Below are positions 8,089 to 16,975 of a stretch of DNA of 64,000 nucleotides, one piece after another. The position numbers were made by a program, and so were the translations under genes. The notes under the pieces are model-generated. The model made no database searches. It had not been told where the DNA came from and saw nothing but the letters and a program-made list of their open reading frames with translations. Every line of letters begins with the position of its first letter. The first letter of the stretch is position 1. The DNA is taken from contig NZ_KV878783.1 in assembly GCF_001890765.1 (NCBI RefSeq), positions 2,942,771 through 3,006,770 of the forward strand, given 5' to 3'. The DNA comes from Spirulina major PCC 6313 (lineage in GTDB: Bacteria > Cyanobacteriota > Cyanobacteriia > Cyanobacteriales > Spirulinaceae).

Positions 8089-9981
8089 TTATGAGGTTTG
8101 ATCGAGCGCATTCGGGGGAACAATCGTAGGCTGTTCGGGGTTGTCCAGATTGCTACGCTCCGGAGGCGTAGAATCCGTTGCCTCCTGAGCCAACAACGTT
8201 TTAACCGTCTGCACCAACGTGGTTAACTTCCCTTCATCCAGCAGCGAATTAATCAACGCCAAACCACTCGTAGACAGCATCAATTTATTCACCTCATTGA
8301 TCGACCCCGTCCCGGCTTCTCCATTCCCCCCCATGCCCGGAAATGCATAGATTTGGGGATTACCGAGGACACCGGGCTGCGGGGCGAGAGCTTTCGCCAG
8401 TTCGGGCAGTTGGTCGGCGATCAGGGGGAAGAGGGTTTCAATCAGGGTGGCGGTACGGTTGGCATTGCTCAGGGCGTTTTCCGCTTCGATTAAGGCCCGT
8501 TTCCCTTGGGCATCGGCCAATTCTTTGAAGCGGTTGGCTTCGGCGAGGGTGCGGATTGATTCGGCTTCGAGTTCGGCGGCTTGGCGGGCGATTTCCGCTT
8601 GGCGACGGCGACGGAACACGTCGATTTCCACCACGTTTTGATCAGCAATTTGTTTTTCTTGGGCGGATTGTTCAGCTTGAATAATCGACAGACGGCGCGA
8701 TCGCTCCGCTTCTTCGACGGCTTGGGCGGTGGTGACGGCGGCGAATGCCGTGGCTTTTTCTGCTTCGGTGGCGAGCCGTTCCCGCTCTTTATTAATCACC
8801 GCAATCATCGATTCCTGTTGGGCGATCTTCGACTCTTGATCCGCTTCGGCGACTTCAATTTGGGCCCGGAGTCGGGAGGATTCCACGGACTGATCTTGAG
8901 CGATTTTGTTGCGTTGAATTTTGGCGGCTTCTTGGTCTTGGGCTTCTTGGATTTCGCGAGCTTTTTGAGCTTTGAGGGCTTCGATTTCTTGGTTTTGGGT
9001 GAGGCGGAGGGCTTCGATTTCCTTGGCTTGGTTGAGTTTGGCGGCTTCCCCTTCTTGGGCGATCGCCAGCGATCGCTTCTGGGCCGTTAATTCCTGTTCT
9101 TCAATCGTGACCTGCGTGGTCAGTTCTACCTCGCGTTTTTGCTGGATTGAACGCTGGATCGTTTCCGTCCGTAGCCTCACCCCTTGGGCATCGAAGAAAT
9201 TATTTTCGTCGTAGGTGTCATTCTCTTCAATTTCAGAGATGGCAATGTTATTCAGCGTTAACCCCACCTTGCGCAAATCCTGCTGAATCAGGTTTAACAC
9301 TTCATCGGCGAACCCCAATTTATCCGAGTCAATTTCTGCTAAACTCTTGCGTTTTGCAGCGGCTCGAATCGCATCATCGGCGCGTTTTTCCAGGGCATCC
9401 TTAATATCAACTTCGGAAATTTTCCCCTGTTTTGAAAGTCTCGCTGCTGAGGTGCTCACATCTAATTCCACCGCATTAATGCAGACATAAAACGTGACCC
9501 GCATATTAGCCCGCAAATAGTCCTGCGTCCGCACCGCTAAGGGGCCCGTCCGTTCGACATCAATGGAAATCTCCCGCAGGGGGACGCGGGTTAATTCATG
9601 AAACCCCGGCAGAACAATGCAGCCCCCATTTAAAATCACACTTTTTTTCTTAGTAAACAGTCCCCCGGTACGCACAAAGGCTTCGTTATTGGGGGTGATG
9701 ACATAAAATAGTTTGTAGGCCCATAATGCCGCGAGCAAAAAGAGAATAATACTCACTAACCCTGCCACCCCAATTAAGAGTGTTCCCCCCATATTCATGA
9801 GGGTTTCGGTGACGGGGGTGGAAGGGGAAGCCTGGGCGAGAATGATGGGTTGGGTTTCGGTGGTGGTTTGGCGGGGAAGGTGGGGCGATCGCGCTGTTAA
9901 TGACGGTTCAACCTCTGTCGTCATGCTTTCTAGCTCCGCCAACGGGGGCAGGGTTTGTAAAAAGTGAAACCAGAATTTCAT
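8089..9981 (-). CDS. flotillin-like SPFH/band 7 protein
   Basis: A 630-residue membrane-associated scaffold protein. The first 55 residues are low in structure. One transmembrane span (about residues 63-92) is followed by the SPFH/PHB domain (about 93-280, with the typical LNGGCIVLPGFHELTRVPL segment). Then comes a long Glu/Ala-rich coiled coil (about 280-500) and a C-terminal flotillin-type tail. Flotillins organise ordered membrane microdomains. The gene follows the NfeD/YqiJ-like gene with a gap of only six bases, the classic YqiJ-YqiK pairing, so the two proteins very likely act together in the membrane. Length is within the YqiK/FloT range, with an extended Thr/Pro/Ser N-terminus. Confidence 0.9.
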   Translation of the reverse strand: MKFWFHFLQTLPPLAELESMTTEVEPSLTARSPHLPRQTTTETQPIILAQASPSTPVTETLMNMGGTLLIGVAGLVSIILFLLAALWAYKLFYVITPNNEAFVRTGGLFTKKKSVILNGGCIVLPGFHELTRVPLREISIDVERTGPLAVRTQDYLRANMRVTFYVCINAVELDVSTSAARLSKQGKISEVDIKDALEKRADDAIRAAAKRKSLAEIDSDKLGFADEVLNLIQQDLRKVGLTLNNIAISEIEENDTYDENNFFDAQGVRLRTETIQRSIQQKREVELTTQVTIEEQELTAQKRSLAIAQEGEAAKLNQAKEIEALRLTQNQEIEALKAQKAREIQEAQDQEAAKIQRNKIAQDQSVESSRLRAQIEVAEADQESKIAQQESMIAVINKERERLATEAEKATAFAAVTTAQAVEEAERSRRLSIIQAEQSAQEKQIADQNVVEIDVFRRRRQAEIARQAAELEAESIRTLAEANRFKELADAQGKRALIEAENALSNANRTATLIETLFPLIADQLPELAKALAPQPGVLGNPQIYAFPGMGGNGEAGTGSINEVNKLMLSTSGLALINSLLDEGKLTTLVQTVKTLLAQEATDSTPPERSNLDNPEQPTIVPPNALDQTS

Positions 9982-9987
9982 CAGGTC

Positions 9988-10710
9988 TTAGCTCCGAGTG
10001 TCTTGGATAGGATTACTTTGGCTCAACCAGCGGTCAGCGTCATTGCTGTCTTGGGCGATCGCAATGTAGCCATGTTGACCTTGTTCAATGATCAGCACGG
10101 TTTGACCATGGTGCGGGGTGACGGTGGCCCAATGGGGTAGGGCCGCGCTGACGGTGACGAGGTTGTGATCGGCATCAGTGACATCCACCTGGCCCACTTT
10201 GCCCTCGGTGAGTTTGGGGAGTCTGGCACTGGTGACGATACCTTCGCAGCCAATGAGGCGATCGCTACTGGCATCTTGGCCAAAGGGGGCAAGGAGTTGA
10301 GCGATCGGCCGTGAAATGACGCTACCGAGATACAACGCTGCGATCAACGATCCCCCAAAGACCACACCGCCCCAGCCGAGGGCCCGGCTTGGCATCACGC
10401 CCAACCCCAACCCCAGCAACACATTAGCCACCCATCCCAACAGTCCCCAGAGGCTTAAATCCGTGGCCAGCAGCAAAATTAAAGGCGTGCGGCCAATGCC
10501 TAACCAAGCCAGGAGCGGAATAAACCCCGTGGCATTGTCTACCGCATCGGTATCGAGATTGAGCCAATCATCACGACTAAAATCGAGGTCATCATCGCCC
10601 CCGCCTGCCGCCATGACAAAAATGAAGAGCACAAGGCCCAAACCAAGCAGAATCCAATAGGGGAGGTTTGCCAAACTATAAAGCATCGGGTGGTGTGCGC
10701 TACTTTCCAT
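9988..10710 (-). CDS. NfeD/YqiJ-like membrane protein, flotillin partner
   Basis: A 240-residue protein with three to four membrane spans. These are near residues 15-35 (YWILLGLGLVLFIFVMAAG), 62-105, and 112-132 (GGVVFGGSLIAALYLGSV). A soluble C-terminal OB-like domain (about 150-225) contains GCEGIVTSARLPKL and LIIEQGQHGYIAI. YqiJ-type proteins pair with flotillins (YqiK) and are thought to organise microdomains. The pair here is upstream and almost overlapping with the flotillin gene. An acidic loop GGGDDDLDFSRDDW follows the first span. There is no serine-protease domain, so this is the short NfeD type. Confidence 0.82.
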   Translation of the reverse strand: MESSAHHPMLYSLANLPYWILLGLGLVLFIFVMAAGGGDDDLDFSRDDWLNLDTDAVDNATGFIPLLAWLGIGRTPLILLLATDLSLWGLLGWVANVLLGLGLGVMPSRALGWGGVVFGGSLIAALYLGSVISRPIAQLLAPFGQDASSDRLIGCEGIVTSARLPKLTEGKVGQVDVTDADHNLVTVSAALPHWATVTPHHGQTVLIIEQGQHGYIAIAQDSNDADRWLSQSNPIQDTRS

Positions 10711-10816
10711 AGCTTAAACAGCAGTGTTTTGAATCCCAAGGAATCCCTACGATTTTTAATATTTAGCGGGGATGGTCGGGAGAGTATGACACCGCTAAAA
10801 TCAGGCTGGGTGATGG

Positions 10817-10942
10817 TGTGTTACGCTTCGCTAACAGCGCCCTACGGCCATTACACAGCTAAAAAAATGATTGATCGTAAGGTGGGTTAGGCGGGTTAAA
10901 CTTTCGCTATCACTACAATCTAGCAATCCGCCGTAACCCACT
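10817..10942. repeat. intergenic inverted repeats (GTGTGTTA / GTGGGTTA types)
   Basis: The 250 bases between the NfeD-like and HpsJ-like genes hold no gene. They contain GTGGGTTAGGCGG (10882-10894), nearly inverse to CCGCCGTAACCCAC (10928-10941), with one unpaired base, and a TGTGTTACGC...TTACACA pair at about 10818-10857. These look like dispersed repeat elements able to fold as hairpins. Confidence 0.55.
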
Positions 10943-10962
10943 AATCAAGGTGTGTTATGCCA

Positions 10963-11742
10963 CTAGGAACGCGATCGCGCCCAGCCGGTTAATTTCCAGA
11001 TCAACGCCAGCAACACACTAGCAATTAACGCCCCCAGATTCCACTTCACCCCATTTTTCAGCAGGGCGAGGCGGCGTTGTCGGAGGGTGGCTTTGCCTTG
11101 GGATTCGGCGGCGGCGGCCATTTGGGCGACGGATTCCCGGAGTTGCGTTTTCAGCGGGTCGATCTGTTCAGGGTCTTCGATGGTGATGCTGCGGCCTTGG
11201 CTGTCCAGTTGTTGAATCACTTGGGCCATGGCTTCGGGGGTGTTGGCGTTGTCGATCGCGGCTTGAATTTGGGTAATTTCTGTGGCTTGTTGGTCAAGCC
11301 GGGTTTGAATGTCGGCGGTGGTTTGGCGATCGAGGCGTGCCGTATTGAGCAAGCCCAGGGGAATCATTAAAAAGAGCAGAAGGCCAGCCACCAAGCTGAA
11401 CCAAGACAAACTGGTTAAACAGAAGGGTTCCCAGCGCGATCGCGCCCGTTTCCCGCCCCAAAACACCAACACCGCCCCCACCAAACCAATGGGGACAACG
11501 CGCTCAACAACCCCCCCCAAGGCCTGCAACTCCCAGGTGGGGTTTAACAGTTGCGGGGGGATGAGCAAATCTACGGCTGTGATCAGAGTAAACAAAAGTA
11601 AGCCATAGCCAATGCAGTGGGCCAGGGCCAGGGAGGGTAATTGACTGCGGGAAAATTCCCAGAGTTCATTCACCCGTGGATCGGAGGGAGTGACCGAGGA
11701 TTGCTCAGCCGGGATGGGGTCAGGGTCAGGGAGAGCAGACAT
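10963..11742 (-). CDS. HpsJ-like protein of the cyanoexosortase A cluster
   Basis: A 259-residue membrane protein. It has a cytoplasmic N-terminus of about 35 residues, transmembrane spans near 40-62, 75-97, 105-130 and 232-252, and a long soluble or coiled-coil segment (about 135-225) rich in Q and A with TRLDQQATEITQIQAAID. This arrangement is that of HpsJ-like proteins, named after a hormogonium polysaccharide gene and often encoded beside cyanoexosortase A. It ends the minus-strand cluster PEP-CTERM gene, exosortase, associated protein, HpsJ, about 57 bases after the preceding gene. It is probably an accessory factor in exopolysaccharide or protein export at the inner membrane; no enzyme motif is visible. 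Confidence 0.72.
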   Translation of the reverse strand: MSALPDPDPIPAEQSSVTPSDPRVNELWEFSRSQLPSLALAHCIGYGLLLFTLITAVDLLIPPQLLNPTWELQALGGVVERVVPIGLVGAVLVFWGGKRARSRWEPFCLTSLSWFSLVAGLLLFLMIPLGLLNTARLDRQTTADIQTRLDQQATEITQIQAAIDNANTPEAMAQVIQQLDSQGRSITIEDPEQIDPLKTQLRESVAQMAAAAESQGKATLRQRRLALLKNGVKWNLGALIASVLLALIWKLTGWARSRS

Positions 11743-11799
11743 AGAAAATCATCAAAAGAGTGGACATCATCATACAGGTCGAGCGGTGGCAAGCCTGAG

Positions 11800-12474
11800 T
11801 TAGAGGGGTGGAAAGGTTTGGCTCCAGTGCGATCGCCATTCGGGCCAAACTGACTCTAAAATTGCATAGGCATCGTCCGGTGAACGCCCCTCTAGGGGGA
11901 GCCGTAACGTTGTCCACAAACAACGATAATCCCGGAGGGGACTCTGTCCCATCATCCACTTCCACAGGTGCGACAAGCGCCAATCAATCACATCGGCCCC
12001 CCGTGCCAGTTGAGGGTAGAGAATGACACTATGACCACGGGGACGTACACAGGCGTGTAGTTCGACGTGATCTTGGCGCGTGACGACCCCGTAAAATCCC
12101 TGCTGATCCGTTTTGTGAATCTGAATATTGATCAGGGTCGGGCTATACATCCGAAAATAGGTTTCATTGACAAAGGGATGGGTGACATAGGCGACGGTGG
12201 CTTCTAGGGTGCGATCGCCCTGTTGATAGCGGTATTGGTATGCGTCTGGGGCAAGGCTCGGATCAAGGGTGCTGGGGTCGTAGGGTTCGGCGGTGACGAG
12301 TTGCCAACGCGAGAGTGTCACGGCATCGGGATAGTCAAGGCCGGCTTGGGTGGTGAGGCGAGGCGGCGGCGGGAACAACAGCGATCGCACCACCACAGCC
12401 CCCACGCCCAGCGTCAACAGTCCTAACAGCCCGATTCGCAGCCCTGACCCCAGGAATTTCGGCGCGTTCGTCAT
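11800..12474 (-). CDS. cyanoexosortase A system-associated protein
   Basis: About 224 residues: one N-terminal membrane anchor (ILE/LEU-rich GLRIGLLGLLTLGVGAVVVRSLLF) and a periplasmic domain with the EpsI-like layout W-x-L-V-x-A-E-P, Y-R-Y, and a Cys-containing segment ELHACVRPRG. Proteins of this type are encoded next to exosortases and assist processing or export of their substrates. The start is ATG 12474, which overlaps the exosortase stop by four bases (ATGA), showing translational coupling; an upstream in-frame ATG at 12546 lies inside the exosortase gene and is rejected. It is specific to this exosortase cluster, and its biochemical role is not known. Confidence 0.8.
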   Translation of the reverse strand: MTNAPKFLGSGLRIGLLGLLTLGVGAVVVRSLLFPPPPRLTTQAGLDYPDAVTLSRWQLVTAEPYDPSTLDPSLAPDAYQYRYQQGDRTLEATVAYVTHPFVNETYFRMYSPTLINIQIHKTDQQGFYGVVTRQDHVELHACVRPRGHSVILYPQLARGADVIDWRLSHLWKWMMGQSPLRDYRCLWTTLRLPLEGRSPDDAYAILESVWPEWRSHWSQTFPPL

Positions 12475-13319
12475 CCCACCCGCTCCGGCGGCGGCGGTAA
12501 GCGATCGTGATCCAACATCAGGGCATAACTCCCCCCCAGCAAGCACACGGCCATGAGGGCAAACAGCAATGACCCCTCGCCGGTATGCCAGTAGTCAAAG
12601 GCCCCGCGATTGCTCGGCCCGGTCAGCATGGCTAAAATTGCCACTCGAATTCCGTTGGTGATGAATGCGATCGCCACGGCTAGCAAGGGCGTTAAAACCT
12701 GGAACCAACGCCGATAGAGCGGAAACATCAACAAACACAACACCGACAAGCTCAACAGGTAAAAAATAACATCCAGCCCAGAGCAGCCCATATTCACATC
12801 CACCCGTCCCGACGCGGATGTGATGTACGTCCCCAACCGCTGCACCTCAAACCCGGAATACCACAGGAGAAACGTACTAAACTTCGCGGTAATCGGTGAA
12901 AAATCCACCATCGGCGTTAAGACTACCTTGGGCACACCCAGGCAAAACAGCACCGTTAACTCGCGCCAATAACACCACAGCTTGCCCGCCCCCGACGTTA
13001 AGCAAAGCCACCCCAACGCCATCCCAAAGGGATACACCCCCAAAAAATTGGAAGTGGGCAGAGCCAAACTCCTAATCAGCATCGGGAGCAGAATGATCAG
13101 ACCCACGAGGCTAGACACCATCCCAGAATTCAGGGGCAAGGCTTGACGCTGTTGCCAAAGGCGCGAACCCACCGCAAACCAGACGATCGCACTCACGGCT
13201 AGAAAATTAATATTGCCCGTGCGCCAGGTCAACGTGAGATGAATGGCAATTAAGCCAAAGGCGATCGCACTGAGGAGCCATCGAATCACATAATCCCAAT
13301 GTTGCCCAACGTTAACCAT
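12471..13319 (-). CDS. crtA: cyanoexosortase A
   Basis: A 282-residue multi-spanning membrane cysteine protease/transpeptidase that recognises C-terminal PEP-CTERM tails on exported proteins. About eight hydrophobic spans are visible. The catalytic triad of the exosortase family is intact: Cys179 in MGCSGLDVIFYL, Arg225 in NGIRVAIL and His245 in WHTGEGSL. The name crtA is the family's own and is not the carotenoid gene. A candidate substrate with a PEP-CTERM tail is encoded immediately upstream at 13566-14396. The downstream associated-protein gene overlaps its stop codon. The full set of this small island suggests a dedicated sorting unit. Confidence 0.92.
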   Translation of the reverse strand: MVNVGQHWDYVIRWLLSAIAFGLIAIHLTLTWRTGNINFLAVSAIVWFAVGSRLWQQRQALPLNSGMVSSLVGLIILLPMLIRSLALPTSNFLGVYPFGMALGWLCLTSGAGKLWCYWRELTVLFCLGVPKVVLTPMVDFSPITAKFSTFLLWYSGFEVQRLGTYITSASGRVDVNMGCSGLDVIFYLLSLSVLCLLMFPLYRRWFQVLTPLLAVAIAFITNGIRVAILAMLTGPSNRGAFDYWHTGEGSLLFALMAVCLLGGSYALMLDHDRLPPPPERVG

Positions 13320-13443
13320 ACGCCTTACTCGATCTTGATCAAAACTGTCAATTTGCGCCTATCTTAGCAACTTCTACCCCTCTGCTTCTGCTCCTAAAAC
13401 CCTAGGCAAAACGGCTGGGCAGAGCATGGGTCGCTCACAAAAG

Positions 13444-13480
13444 GATCGCCCCTTCATCTTGGGGTAAATGAGGGGCGATC
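13444..13480. repeat. hairpin GATCGCCCCTTCAT / ATGAGGGGCGATC
   Basis: A 13-base stem between the exosortase and PEP-CTERM genes, containing half HIP1 sites. It could stabilise or terminate mRNA of the PEP-CTERM gene, or be a dispersed repeat. Confidence 0.55.
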
Positions 13481-13512
13481 GTGGCGTAGTTCTAGCACAT
13501 TGTCATTATCTA

Positions 13513-13552
13513 GCCCGACTTAACGATTGCTTCAATGCTGTTTAAGTTGGGC
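13513..13552 (-). terminator. hairpin after the PEP-CTERM gene
   Basis: GCCCGACTTAA (13513-13523) pairs with TTAAGTTGGGC (13542-13552) with one G-T wobble, 14 bases past the stop of the minus-strand PEP-CTERM gene. There is no strong T tract, so it may only reduce read-through into the exosortase gene. Confidence 0.6.
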
Positions 13553-13565
13553 GATACCAAAACAA

Positions 13566-14396
13566 CTAAACAGCAGTTCGTTGTTGATGTTTCCGCTTGA
13601 GCAATGTACCGAAGCCTACCGCTGCCGCTGTGCCTAGGATCGTCAGCGGTTCAGGTGCAGCCTGCCCTGTTCCGGTGCCACTCCCACCGTTGATGCCATA
13701 GTAAGCACTGTCAATACTTTGGTAGCGAACCCCAAAATTAGACATGTTGAACGAGGTGATTTCTTGGTTAAAGTCTAAGGTGATTTGGAAGGTTTCCATC
13801 GTGCCATTCCAGATGCCGCCGCCGCCACCACCATTACAGTTTTTGGTGGAGCCGCCATCATTGAAACAGACATCAATATCTACTCCACCATTGGCTTTAA
13901 TATCTTTACCGATGACTGTGGTATCGAATGCCCCGGAAACATCAATGTCCGAAAAATCAGGATCAATTTGAAATCCAAAGACACTGACGCGATAACTTTC
14001 AAACAAATTAGAATCCGGCTCAGGAATATTAAAGGGGGAATAAGCTTTCAAGCCCACATAGCCTTCCACATCAAGGATGACCTGGCTTGTTCCGTTGCCA
14101 CTGATGAATGACGAAACATGCATGCGGAAGGTTGAAGCGAGTCCTGAGAGGTCTTGCCCTTCGACATTGCCGCCGACATTGATATCAAGCCAGCGCCCCA
14201 CATCCCCAAACCCTTCGGCATCTAATGGGTCATTGGCGTTTTTGAAAATGCTGATCGAACCATCTGGACTAACGGTGAAGGCTTCAGCGGTGGGAGCCGT
14301 GAGGCTAGCGATCGCACCACCGAGGATGCAGGCTGAACCCATTAGCGAGAAAGCCCGGTGACGATTGGGAAGTAGGCTTAAAAGGTGATTAATCAT
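13566..14396 (-). CDS. PEP-CTERM sorting-domain exported protein
   Basis: A 276-residue secreted protein and the likely substrate of the adjacent cyanoexosortase A. A signal peptide (residues 1-40, hydrophobic GSACILGGAIASLTAP) is followed by a Gly/Ser/Asp-rich beta-type body and a low-complexity GGGGGG. The C-terminal sorting signal starts PEPLTILGTAAAVGFG and ends with a basic tail KRKHQQR, the cyanobacterial PEPxTILG variant. The start is ATG 14396; a TTG at 14456 is in frame but unlikely. Two cysteines, in VCFND and NCNGG, are predicted periplasmic. The body domain is not recognised. It is convergent with nothing and leads the minus-strand exosortase cluster. Confidence 0.88.
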   Translation of the reverse strand: MINHLLSLLPNRHRAFSLMGSACILGGAIASLTAPTAEAFTVSPDGSISIFKNANDPLDAEGFGDVGRWLDINVGGNVEGQDLSGLASTFRMHVSSFISGNGTSQVILDVEGYVGLKAYSPFNIPEPDSNLFESYRVSVFGFQIDPDFSDIDVSGAFDTTVIGKDIKANGGVDIDVCFNDGGSTKNCNGGGGGGIWNGTMETFQITLDFNQEITSFNMSNFGVRYQSIDSAYYGINGGSGTGTGQAAPEPLTILGTAAAVGFGTLLKRKHQQRTAV

Positions 14397-14776
14397 AGTG
14401 GCTGCTGCACTCAACAAAGAAGATAAAAGCGATTCACAACGACAGACACCATTCAAGATATCGGTTGTGAGGATGTTGGAAAGCAGAAATTAAGTCTTTA
14501 AAGAGTTAAAGCTAGATACTGCTTCAAACGGGGAATTGAGCGCTTGAAGCCTTGTCCTACACCCATCCAGAAACTTTCCACCCTTAATCTAGTTAAAGAT
14601 ACTGATATTGACAATAGTCTTCTGGTGTCTTTACCGTATCTTTACAGAATACCGAGGTCAACTATCTTTTTGTGAACCTCGCAAATATACGGAGGTGCGA
14701 TCGCAGTGAACCGATGATGCAGCTTGATGCTGGAGGATTGACAGAGACGACCCCAGGGACGGCGATCGCGCCGAGG
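14397..14776. other. AT-rich intergenic region upstream of the PEP-CTERM gene
   Basis: No gene is seen in about 380 bases. The part next to the PEP-CTERM gene is AT-rich with TTAAAGAGTTAAAGC-like direct repetition near 14490-14510 and probably holds the promoter. The part next to 14777 is the 3' region of the SLH protein gene and contains a HIP1 site. Confidence 0.5.
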
Positions 14777-15502
14777 CTAAAAGGGTAAATTTTGCAAGGG
14801 AGGACGATTGAAGGAATTGGGCGGCCGAGCGGCGGGATTTCCCACCACATAGTTCAAGGGCACTAGGCCAAGACTGCCTTGGGCCTGACAGAGAGAGGCC
14901 GCAATCTCACCCCGACTCGCCACCTGTTGGGGCTGAAATTGACGCACAGACGGGAAGGAAACGACCAGATTATCCTCAATGGCAGCCGCCACCATCTCAC
15001 GGGCATAGGGGGGGATTTGGTCGGCATCGTTCAAGGCACGCCCCAGAATGGTTTCAGGTCTTTGGGAGGGAAAATAGGCATTGAGGCCAGAGGCGATCGC
15101 TAACACCAGATGGAGGCGGATCACATTCTCTTGGGGGGAAAATGTCCCCACGGGAAACCCAGAGAGAAAATTTGTTTCGTAGGTGTAGCGGATTGGCATG
15201 ATCGCCCAGTTGGTATCGGTGACATCGGCGTAGGTGTTGTCCTGATAGGTGCGGATGAACGGGGATGCTGGAAAGGCACGGGCGAGGATCGTGGCAAATT
15301 CGCTGCGGGTCATGGGCAGACTGGGGCGAAAACTACCGTCGGGGAAGGTGGGCATAATCCCTTGCCGAGAGAGATATTCAATACATTGGCGGGCCCAATG
15401 GCCGTTAGTATCCGTGGGCATGGATTGGGCAAGGCTTGGCGCAGCCAGGAGGGTGCTTGTAATCAGTGCGATGAATCCCGTAAGTTTTGACCCGATGTTC
15501 AT
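14777..15502 (-). CDS. S-layer homology (SLH) domain protein
   Basis: A 241-residue secreted protein: signal peptide (residues 1-25, ending APSLAQ) followed by three SLH modules spanning about residues 30-210. The modules carry the hallmark HWARQCIEYLSRQGIM, FPDGSFRPSLPMTRSEFA, and a third ending ASRGEIAASL. SLH modules attach proteins to cell-wall-linked polymers. The C-terminal 25 residues are Pro/Asn-rich. No other domain is present, so the protein may itself be a wall linker. It is on the same strand as the flanking genes but separated from the oxidoreductase by about 140 bases. Confidence 0.86.
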   Translation of the reverse strand: MNIGSKLTGFIALITSTLLAAPSLAQSMPTDTNGHWARQCIEYLSRQGIMPTFPDGSFRPSLPMTRSEFATILARAFPASPFIRTYQDNTYADVTDTNWAIMPIRYTYETNFLSGFPVGTFSPQENVIRLHLVLAIASGLNAYFPSQRPETILGRALNDADQIPPYAREMVAAAIEDNLVVSFPSVRQFQPQQVASRGEIAASLCQAQGSLGLVPLNYVVGNPAARPPNSFNRPPLQNLPF

Positions 15503-15639
15503 ATCCGCGTGGCAATCAATGGTGTGAAGGAGAAGGCTCCCGCTTCAGAATAACTGAAGAATTCCGGAATCTTCGACTTGCGATCGCGAATTTTTGACCA
15601 TCCCGGCAAAATTCCCGCCCCTACCCCTCATTCTGGAGC

Positions 15640-16821
15640 TCAATGAAAACCCAGCTGGGGAATCACCTCATCCTCGCCTGTGAGGGCCCAGGTGGCAAAG
15701 TGGCGGGCAAGGGAGGGGGTTACAACGAGGGTATTACTAAATCCAGAAAAAAGGCTGAGATTGCCATGATCCCGGAGATGACCGACCTGGGGCAGGGGGT
15801 TGCCGCTGAAGGCCACAAGGCAGTGAAACCATTGGGCGGCGCGGGGGGCGAGGGTGGGGAAGAGTGGGGCGAGGGCTTGGCGGAGTTGGGTTTCGCTTTG
15901 GACTGGATCGAGGGGGGCATCCAGGCTGGTGAGGGTGTGGCTGGCTTGGCCAAAGAGGATGCGGCCATCTTGGAATTGCACGGCACCGGGGTCAAGGATG
16001 GCGGCGGCGGGTTCATGGCCGGGTTCGCGCCATTGAGGGCGGACGGCGGGGGCACTGGCGGCGGCTTCGAGGTGAAAGCGTTGAACTAGGGCGGGCATGA
16101 TGATGTGGTGGAGGTGCAGGCTAGGGTCAGGGGCAAATTCGAGGCCCGCTGCATGGGTGAAATACAGGGGCGGGTCGATGCCGAGGGGTTTGAGGAGGGG
16201 GCGGCTCCAGGCTCCGGCGCAGAGGGTGATTTGGGGGGCGTGGTAGGTGACGGGGCTGGTGGCGGCGTGGGTGGTCACGCCGATGATGCGATCGCCGTTT
16301 CGATTCCACTCTAAAACCGATTCATTGCGGATGCTGCCCCCCAAACGGACAAAGGCGGCCCGATAGGCGGCGGTGGTGCGGATCGGGTTGATCTGAGCAT
16401 GGGGGATGCGGAGGGCGGCGGCGATCGCTGCCGGGTTCAGTAACGGCTCTAATTCCCCGGCTTCGGCGGGAGTGAGACGGGTAAAGGGATGATCAAAGGT
16501 GGCTTGGTGGGCGGCGATCGCGTCGGGGTCTTGATCGGAGGTAATGAGCGCCAGGAGGGGGCGATCGCAAAATTCCGTCTCGCTCCCCAGTTCCGCCGTC
16601 AATTGCCGATGGATAGCCAGGCCCTCCTGTGCCAATTGACGCACCAGGGGCGTTGTCCCCAGCCAATAGCCCAGCCCACCATAACTGTAGCGGCTCGCCT
16701 GTTGGGGTTCCGGGATGCGATCCAACAGCAGCGTTTTCACCCCCTGTTTCGCCAATTCATAGGCGAGGGCCGCCCCGGTAATTCCACCACCAATCACAAT
16801 CCAGTCGTAATGCTTGCTCAT
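15640..16821 (-). CDS. FAD-dependent oxidoreductase, DAO/ThiO-like
   Basis: A 393-residue flavoenzyme of the D-amino-acid oxidase/glycine oxidase fold. The N-terminal dinucleotide motif GGGITGAALAYELAKQG binds FAD, followed by an acidic residue (LLDR). The second FAD-contact segment CAGAWSRPLL lies mid-protein, and the C-terminal third ends with GFSNTLVVTPSLARHFATWAL, where the family's GHGxxGxxxxP motif is modified. Substrates in this family include glycine, sarcosine and other amines; nothing here narrows the choice. No signal peptide is visible. The next gene upstream is an AtzE-type amidase about 155 bases away; a metabolic link is possible but not shown. Confidence 0.82.
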   Translation of the reverse strand: MSKHYDWIVIGGGITGAALAYELAKQGVKTLLLDRIPEPQQASRYSYGGLGYWLGTTPLVRQLAQEGLAIHRQLTAELGSETEFCDRPLLALITSDQDPDAIAAHQATFDHPFTRLTPAEAGELEPLLNPAAIAAALRIPHAQINPIRTTAAYRAAFVRLGGSIRNESVLEWNRNGDRIIGVTTHAATSPVTYHAPQITLCAGAWSRPLLKPLGIDPPLYFTHAAGLEFAPDPSLHLHHIIMPALVQRFHLEAAASAPAVRPQWREPGHEPAAAILDPGAVQFQDGRILFGQASHTLTSLDAPLDPVQSETQLRQALAPLFPTLAPRAAQWFHCLVAFSGNPLPQVGHLRDHGNLSLFSGFSNTLVVTPSLARHFATWALTGEDEVIPQLGFH

Positions 16822-16975
16822 CGCCGATCTTAAACGTCGTTACCCTTTGGCCGTCACAGCTTGTTCACCCATGACCCTCACCCCAAACTCCTCTCCCACG
16901 GGGCAATGGGCTTCTAATCTCTACGGGATGATGTCTGAACCCGCTGTATTGCCGCATTCTGTTAAGAACTCCTTG

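Noticed and set aside
10690-10890. 66-residue ORF between NfeD-like and HpsJ-like genes
   Set aside because: It is made mostly of the intergenic repeat sequence.
15643-16089. 148-residue Gly-rich plus-strand ORF
   Set aside because: Antisense shadow of the FAD oxidoreductase; Gly/Ala bias is an artefact of GC-rich coding sequence.
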